NCBI GenBank assembly: GCA_023079485.1
Contig: CM041089.1
Coordinates: 16,287,660-16,351,659, forward strand
Length of the DNA stretch: 64,000 nucleotides
Direction of reading: 5' to 3'
DNA from: Archilochus colubris
Taxonomy: Eukaryota > Chordata > Aves > Apodiformes > Trochilidae
A program made the position numbers and the translations under genes. How positions within the stretch are numbered: position 1 is the first letter of the stretch; each line of letters begins with the position of its first letter. This document shows, piece by piece, positions 57,291 to 64,000 of the stretch. The notes under the pieces were generated by a model, which saw only the letters and a list, made by a program, of their open reading frames with translations, did no database searches and was not told the DNA's origin.

Positions 57291-60200
57291 CACACACAAC
57301 CAACACCTCCCTACCCCACAGAAAGCTTTCATTTGATTTTCCAGGGGGAAAATCCCCTGCATGCCAATCCTACAGTAACAAGTTCTGAAGTTTCTGAGGC
57401 TCTCCTCATCCCAAAACACCAAACCCAATCCAAGATCCCACGCTTTTCCAAAGCAAAGGGTAAGGAAGAGCCTCATCTTCGACTCTTCTGCTGCGTGTCC
57501 CATGAAGCTTGCAAGGGAGCAGACCTGAAATTCCTGAGCTGTTGGATTTGCCTTGGTGTTTGCTGCTCTGTGGCCATCCTGTCAGCAGCATGGAAAAAGG
57601 AAAGTGGTGTCTGACCCCATGGAAATCAGAGGACACTGTCACAGAGAGAGGACTCTGCTGCCTCAAGGCAGGAGTCACTGTCACTCACCAAAGCAGCACC
57701 AGTTAAGGCTGACAGGTTGATCCTGGGGTGAATTTTGTCTGAGAAATTGGTTTCCTCCCTATTGTGCCAGACCACTGTCCAGAATTCCTCATTTTAGCAC
57801 AGCAGCAAGAACATAAAATGCTGACAAAAACGTTGCTTGAGAGCTTCAAGTAACCACAGCCTCGGGCATCTTCCATCCAGTCAGGACTGGGGTTTGGGAA
57901 GGGGAAGAGGAAGGAGGGGGAAGCCCCAAGCTATGGTCCCAGAGGATGCCTGAGATGTCTGAAGGAGAGCATCAGCTCTGAGTCTCTCCTACCTAAACCA
58001 GACACCTCTAAACCACCACTCACACCTCTAAACTTTCTCAGGTCAGCACCAGGGCACCCAAGGCAGCTCCTACCCAGGTAACAGACAGCAGAGGGGTAGG
58101 ACCTCCACCTGCTGACAAATATGATTAAAATTAATTGACAGAGCCAAACATCACCAGCATGGGGTGTCTGCACGTGTCTGACCCCTTACACATGCACCAT
58201 TGTGTAAACTCATGCTCACATGGGATGGAAAGGCATTTTCACTGGCCATCCAAGCAAAATAAAGAGTTTAATCTGGCACCCTTCACAAGCACCCGATTAG
58301 TTTCCAATTAAAGAACAGAAAAAGATAACTGGTCAATTAACTGACCAGAAAGGCTTAGGAGAAGCCTTCAAATGGAAATTTGCCATCAGATGGAAACGAG
58401 GAATGCTGCAGGCCTCCAAAGTCTGTGTGCCAACACTGTTCCCAGAGGAGACCTTTGGGTTCTCATCCATCACAAGAGCCAACAGAGCCAGTGCAAGGAA
58501 GGCAGCAGATCTGAACTGTGTCCCAAGAGAATTCCCAGCAGGCAGAATCCAGACACACAAACCCAGACACACACACAGATCACCACTGCAATGGAAGGGA
58601 TGGAAGGAAGGCACCCAAAGGCTGCTCTCCAAACCCCACTCTTCCACAGCAGCTTCATTAGGATGAAGGAATCCCTTTCCATAAGGAAGGGGAAGTTTTT
58701 CCTTCTGCCAGTGCAATATTCCCCAGGGCTTCTGCCATTCCAGCCTTTAAAGACAGATCTGCCTAAGAAGCTGAACACTTCAGAGAACAAACTACTTGGT
58801 GCTTGGCTTCCCAAAGAATTGCATCAGACAATTAGCTACAAAAGTCAAAATGAGGCCAAGATTTAAAAGCCACAAGGGGAAGAGAACGATGAGAAGGAAA
58901 AAAGGCAAACTATGACCAGGTGCTCATATTCCAGTCAGACACATGGTGGCATTTATAATGAATCCTAATTTTGAGCTCTGCTTTATAAGGCATATTCATA
59001 CAAGGAATTTATTTTCTAATTATGAGCTCCAGTGATCATGCACATTAAACAATGAAAACAAATAGCAGAAGATATTAACATGGTGACAGTTCCATTATCT
59101 CTCAAGCAATGCAGGGGGATGAAGCTGTTGGGCATCCTCACAGGCAACATCTCCTGGAAATGCCACTTCTCTAGAAGCTCCTACAGCTGTCCCTTTACTC
59201 TCCCTTTATCTACACCAAAAGGAAGCAAATGGAGACAACAGAAGTGTGGGTTTAAAATCTTGCTTACTAATAATATCAGTAGCTTAAAGAGCACAACCCT
59301 AAAGTGTTCTTGTTCATTTTATAAAAGCAAAACCCTCAGTGAACAGCCCTCAATAAAACACGGGGAAATCAATGGAGTTTTCCTTTTCTTTCATGAGGTT
59401 GAACTTCTAAGGTTTACCCTGCTCAGTTTTCCCTTCAAAAATGTAGGGGCAGGCAAAATTTCATCTTCCAGGCTAAGTGTTCTGCAAGCACATGAGACAT
59501 TGCTGTTGGCCACACTTAAGGCAGCTACCAGTCCTTTAGGACCTCCCTAAATCAGAGTCTTCCTCAGCAACCCCAGCAGTGCTGTATTCCCATCTGAAAG
59601 GCTTTTGGAATACAGCCCAGATGTCACCTCAAGGCCCAGCTGAGCAAAAGCAGAAGTTTGATGCTCTGGAGCCCAGCCCCTGCATACCCAGCAAGGTTTC
59701 AGTTCCTAATTTTACAAGATGCATCAAGCAAGAGAGGGACACGTGGGAGCTTGCAAAGAGGTTCACTTAGGGCTTCATTCCTGGGGCAGGTGAACTCCAA
59801 AGCCAAGCAGTATTACTGGCCTCAGGAGAACACCCCCTGATTTAGGGGCAGCAGGAAAGGAGAAGATGTGCAGCCTATGGCAAAGGGAACAAACTTCACC
59901 ACAAGGCAAACCCCAGGTTATTTAATGGTTTCGTGCCCATTGCATTACTGGTGTCCCAGCACCACAAGTGATTCCATCATCAAGCCCATCCACAGAAAAA
60001 AAACCCAGGAAGTCTCAGAGAAGCTGAAACCTCCAGCAGTGGCAGAAGCTGTAGGTATTTCAGGGGCTGTAAAAGGCCACATCAACCTCCTCACCCAGAG
60101 CAGGTGGCCTGTAGTGACACCCAAACCAGTGTCACCTCTGCTGTCCTGCCCCTTCATTCCCACCCACAGCCTCTCCACACATTCCCCCTCCTCTCCTGGG

Positions 60201-61739
60201 CAGAGCTTGCATGGGAAGGAGCACCTGGAGTATAAAAAGCCACCCCAAGTTTTTCCTTTTCATAGGAACAGATCTGCTGTGTTCATAATTGCTGTTGTTC
60301 CGACTGTAGTTTGTAAGAAATGCAAATTTCCAGGAGAAAAATGCATTATTCACTTCCAGTCTGTGAATCAGGAAAGAGCTGCATACATTAAAGTGACTCA
60401 GTATGAGCCCAACTAATGCCAATCCCATGAAAAATTAACCATAGGATCTGCTCATGGCAGGGACTGACATCATGCAGCAGGAGAAATAATATTGAACCAT
60501 CATGTGGCAGCCCAAACATGTAAGGATTTCTTATTCTCTGTGAGTGCCTAAGTGTAACCTAGCAACAGCCACAGCCTCTGCCTTCCTTCACATCCTTCTG
60601 ACCCCAATAAAGTGTCTTTTGGCCCCAACCCCAACAGGTTTTATCAGAAAGCAGTAAAAGAACAGTGTTCCCAAGAAAATGATGAACTCTACACCAATAT
60701 GAACATCCTAACATGGGGGAACACATTCCAGTAGAAGATTCATGGTTTGGCCAATCTACTTTTTAGAATCATCTTCTCTGGGTGCTTCCCAGTATGGAAC
60801 AAGACCCCTTAGCTGAGCTCAGAAGGGTTTGCTGACACCCCAGTCCAAGCCCAGGGCTGGGATCCCACTTTTTGCATTGTTTCCTCCACTCAGGATCCTG
60901 AGCTCTACCTCACCCAGCTCCTGTATCATCCCCAACCCCCCCTTCCTTGGTTTTAGGAATGTATTTAAGCAGAATACCTTCCACTTGTGCTCTACACACC
61001 ACCTGTAGCCCCACACAGACACAGCCCAGCTGAGCACCACCAGCCAGACCCAAATTTATCCCCAGAAGTCAGAAGCAGATGCAGGCTGCCCAAATGCACC
61101 TGATGAGGACAAACCTGCCAGGCAAATAAGCTGCTCCCCAGGGCCCCCATCAGCCACACCATCAGAATTGTGGGACGGGTGCTTTGGACTTGACTGTGAG
61201 CATCACCCGTGCTCCTGGAACACAGCTTCCAGTTCAGCTTCATCCAAAAAGGAATCAAATACACACTCCGAAGCTACATGACTCAAAACTAAGTGTAGTG
61301 AGCTGGGACAATCAAGGGAATTACCTCCAAAAAATGCACTCCTAATGCAAATAAACTGGCCAGCATGCAGAAGTCCATGGTCTAATTCACAGAGCACTTG
61401 CTGCAAAGGACCAGTGCTACACACTTGGAAGGTCCAAGATGCTCTGCAGAAAGCAGTGGGGGACAGCCTGAGCCCAAGGAAAGCTCATCCTACCTAATCC
61501 CCAGAAGTTAGGTATCAGTTCAAAACCCCTAAAACACCACAGGCTTGGTATCTCTTCCAAAATGCTTGTTTAAAGGTGACTGGAAGAAATGACACCAAGC
61601 AGCTGTTCTACCCCAGTGGTGTCTGAGTAATTTACACTGGGAAGACACACAGGCACTTGTGTGAAAATACATTTAAAGGGACAGAACCAGGTTAGAAATA
61701 AGCATTAAGTGGAATTCAGGCTTCAGCTGAAGACTTGGG
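57291..61739. other. Unassigned single-copy DNA
   Basis: About 4.4 kb without a supported gene. Open frames reach 182 codons (59868-60416, plus) but carry no domain I recognise and are opposed by other frames. Short CA-rich tracts occur near 58552-58578. Confidence 0.5.
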
Positions 61740-62206
61740 AGAGGACAACAGAGGGACATGAGGATGCTGAAGGGACTGGATCACCTGCTTCATGAAGAAA
61801 GGCTGAGAAAGCTGGGGCTTTTTAGTCTGCAGAGGAGACAGAGAGGGGATCTAATTAATCTGTAATATTATATGTATATATACACATGCAATATATGTGT
61901 AACATGAGGGCTGGGCCTCAAGAAGGGAGGGAAAACATCTTCTCAGTGGTGCCCTGTGCTGGATGAGAGGCAATGGATTCAAAATAAAGCACAGGAAGTT
62001 CTACCCCAAGATGAGGGAGAGTTACTTTAGTGTAAGGAAAGTGTAATTTCTTCAGTGTAATCTACACTCCTTCTATGGATACTTTCAGGACCTGTCTGGA
62101 TGCATTTCTGAGTGATCTGCCCCAGTTCTGGTCCTGCTCTGGCAGGGGGTTTGGACTCGGTGACCTTCAGAGGTCCCTTCCAAGCCCTGCCATGCTGTGA
62201 TTTACA
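61740..62206 (+). mobile_element. Older CR1 LINE 3' region
   Basis: Landmarks in order: GAAAGGCTGAGAAAGCTGGG, GAGAGGGGATCTAATTAATC, TCTTCTCAGTGGTGCCCTGT, CACAGGAAGTTCTACCCCAA, GGACCTGTCTGGATGCATTT, then CAGAGGTCCCTTCCAAGCCC and the end CCATGCTGTGATTTAC. A TA-rich microsatellite (about 61862-61902) has grown where CR1 normally has a short AT stretch, and the segment before the last 150 bp is partly deleted. The divergence marks it as older than the copies at 56464 and 63409. Confidence 0.9.
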
Positions 62207-63408
62207 GGAAGTTCTGACAAAAAGGGCTGTAAGGCACATGCTACTGTTTTCTGTGTGCATCCTGACCGGATAAAAAAATAACATTTACACTTTCCTAGAT
62301 ATCCAGAGCCCAACATGAGTATTTGTATGTATATGTATGGAGGGCAGTGCTTGGGTTCACATCGGGTGTTACACCATTAACTGCAAACCAGACACCTGAT
62401 TCCATGCTCAAAGGTCTCAAAGAGCTCTCAGTGCCCACTGGACAGACTTTGTACAACTTCTGAAGTCAGACACTGGAATTTTATTCCATGTGGATGTTTT
62501 TAACATCCACCTTTGAAAATCTTCAGCTGCTCCAAGAAACATAAGGCTACTTTTACCTATGGATTTTTAGAGGGAATTAAGAATGACTGAAAAGCATCAC
62601 ACAAAATTCTGTTTATCCAGAAGTCAACCTTGTCTCCTACCTATGGATACACACATCCCTTGGAGAGGCAATGGAAAATCCCAGCTGAAAGCATAATTTA
62701 CACTTCACACTTTGGGCTTTTTCAAATGCCTTGGCCCAATGCCTTGAGAAGTGGTCATTAAACCTACACAGGGGAAGGAATAAATTGTTGGTGCTTTTCA
62801 AAGGAAGTGGCTGGAAGTCAAAAGGGACAGAAAAATCTTATATAAGGTCTTCTTCACTCTGCTCCTTCCCAATTTTCCCTATTAAATGGTATGAGGAAAA
62901 GAGATGTCAGCTGCATTAATAGCACCTCTGTCTGGGAACTCGATAGCAAAACTCACTCATTAAAAGCACTCAAATCTGCAGCCTGGAGTAATTTTGAAAA
63001 CCTAAGCAAGGCATTTGTAAACCTTCTTTCTCCAGACTTCATGTCAATCCACAGGCATCCACAAGCACCAGGGAGAGAATCCCAACTTCTACTAACAACT
63101 TGAAGCCTTACTTATTCTCATTCCCCTTATTCACACACCCAAATCCAAAAATTCCTCAGCTGAACAGCCACAACAGAGCAGCTATTTCCAGAGAGCAGCA
63201 GCTAAAAGATATAACTCACTATATAACTTCTGAAAGACATAAGAGCAAAACCAGCAGAGGGGGCCACACAAATCTGTGCCCCCAGCAGCAGCTGGGAGGC
63301 TCAGGAGACTTGGTCTCCATCCCCAGCTCCAAGGATGCCAGGGACATTTCCTGCCCTAGGGACAGGGGCTACAGGGTCCCCAGTCAGCAGCACAGATTTG
63401 CTGGAGTT
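62207..63408. other. Unassigned single-copy DNA
   Basis: No gene or element is recognised. Short frames overlap on both strands. Confidence 0.5.
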
Positions 63409-63958
63409 TGCCCCTGTGCTCAGCCCTGGGGAGGCCACAGCTTGAGTCCTGTGTCCAGTTCTGGGCCCCTCAGCCCCTCAGGAAGGAGCTTGAGGTGCTG
63501 GAGCAGGTCCAGAGAAGAGCAAGGAGGCTGTGAAGGGATCCAGCAGAATTGCTGTGAGGAAGGGCTGAGGGAGCTGGGGGTGTTGAGGCTGGAGAAGAGG
63601 AGGCTCAGGGGAGACCTCATCACTCTCTGCAACTCCCTGAAAGGAGGTTGGAGCCAGGGGGGGGTTGGGCTCTTTTCCCAGGCAACTCTCAGCAAGACAA
63701 GAGGGCAGGGTCTCAAGTTGTGCCAGGGGAGGTTTAGGTTGGAGATGAGAAAGAATTTCTTTCTGGAGAGGGTGATCAGGCATTGGAATGGGCTGCCCAG
63801 GGAAGTAGTGGATTCTCCGTGTCTGGAGATCTTTCCAAAGAGCCTGGATGTGGCACTGAGTGCCATGGGCTGGGAACCACGGGGGGAGTGGATCAAGGGT
63901 TGGACTTGGTGATCTCTGAGGTCCCTTCCAACCCAGCCCATTCTAGGATTCTATGATT
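63409..63958 (+). mobile_element. Young CR1 LINE 3' end, 550 bp
   Basis: A 5'-truncated copy from TGCCCCTGTGCTCAGCCCTG to the full tail CCCATTCTAGGATTCTATGA. It covers the last part of ORF2 and the 3' UTR, which accounts for the C-terminal two-thirds of a 270-codon frame (63100-63912); the upstream third of that frame is unrelated flanking sequence. It is near-identical to the copies at 42147 (reverse), 56464 and 23814. A small CCCCTCAG duplication lies at about 63466-63481. Confidence 0.97.
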
Positions 63959-64000
63959 AACACCCTCCTTTTCATCATGCCTGCAGAAGGAGAGGCTCAG

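Noticed and set aside
60230..60416. A Cys/Lys-rich C-terminal exon (VCKKCKFPGEKC)
   Set aside because: It has a suggestive CxxC spacing, but no family is recognised and there is no supporting upstream exon.
63100..63912. A 270-codon open frame
   Set aside because: Its C-terminal two-thirds are a CR1 3' fragment and the rest is unrelated flank.

Overview
This window reads as non-coding nuclear DNA from a bird. The main evidence is a dozen or so copies of CR1, the LINE family that dominates avian genomes. They show CR1 ORF2 endonuclease and reverse-transcriptase fragments, frequent 5' truncation, and 3' ends built on the ATTCTATGATTCTATGA-type tail. There are also short solo LTRs with 5-bp target duplications, typical of avian ERVL-like elements. 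There are no Alu, L1 or tRNA-SINE signatures, and CpG looks sparse, as in a methylated vertebrate genome. I cannot name the species. The sequence looks like intergenic or intronic DNA of a neoavian bird, possibly a passerine or woodpecker-like lineage.

I found no protein-coding gene or exon I can support, and no tRNA, rRNA, snoRNA or CRISPR array. Every long open frame is CR1 sequence, tandem-repeat sequence, or a chance frame with no recognisable domain.

Layout: 0-3 kb holds a 23-bp minisatellite, an AT-rich tract and a candidate processed retrocopy. 3.8-6.3 kb holds three old CR1 pieces. 10-18 kb holds three solo LTRs, one of them inserted inside a CR1 that also carries a perfect 40-bp fold-back palindrome. 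22.8-26.7 kb holds a 41-bp minisatellite, a CR1 endonuclease relic interrupted by a younger CR1, a 20-bp/CA compound repeat, an LTR relic and a short CR1. 26-38 kb is nearly free of recognisable repeats. 38.7-40.6 kb is an old CR1 with a second CR1 inserted in the opposite direction. 42.1-43.0 kb is a young minus-strand CR1. 48.9-54.2 kb contains two local duplications. 54.4-64 kb holds four plus-strand CR1 copies, two of them young.

By my hand-drawn boundaries, mobile elements cover about 9 kb, roughly one-seventh of the window. There is no gene system here to describe as a pathway. What can be read is an insertion and rearrangement history: nested elements give relative ages, and near-identical young CR1 copies give possible recombination substrates. 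All boundaries without a target duplication are approximate (tens of bases).
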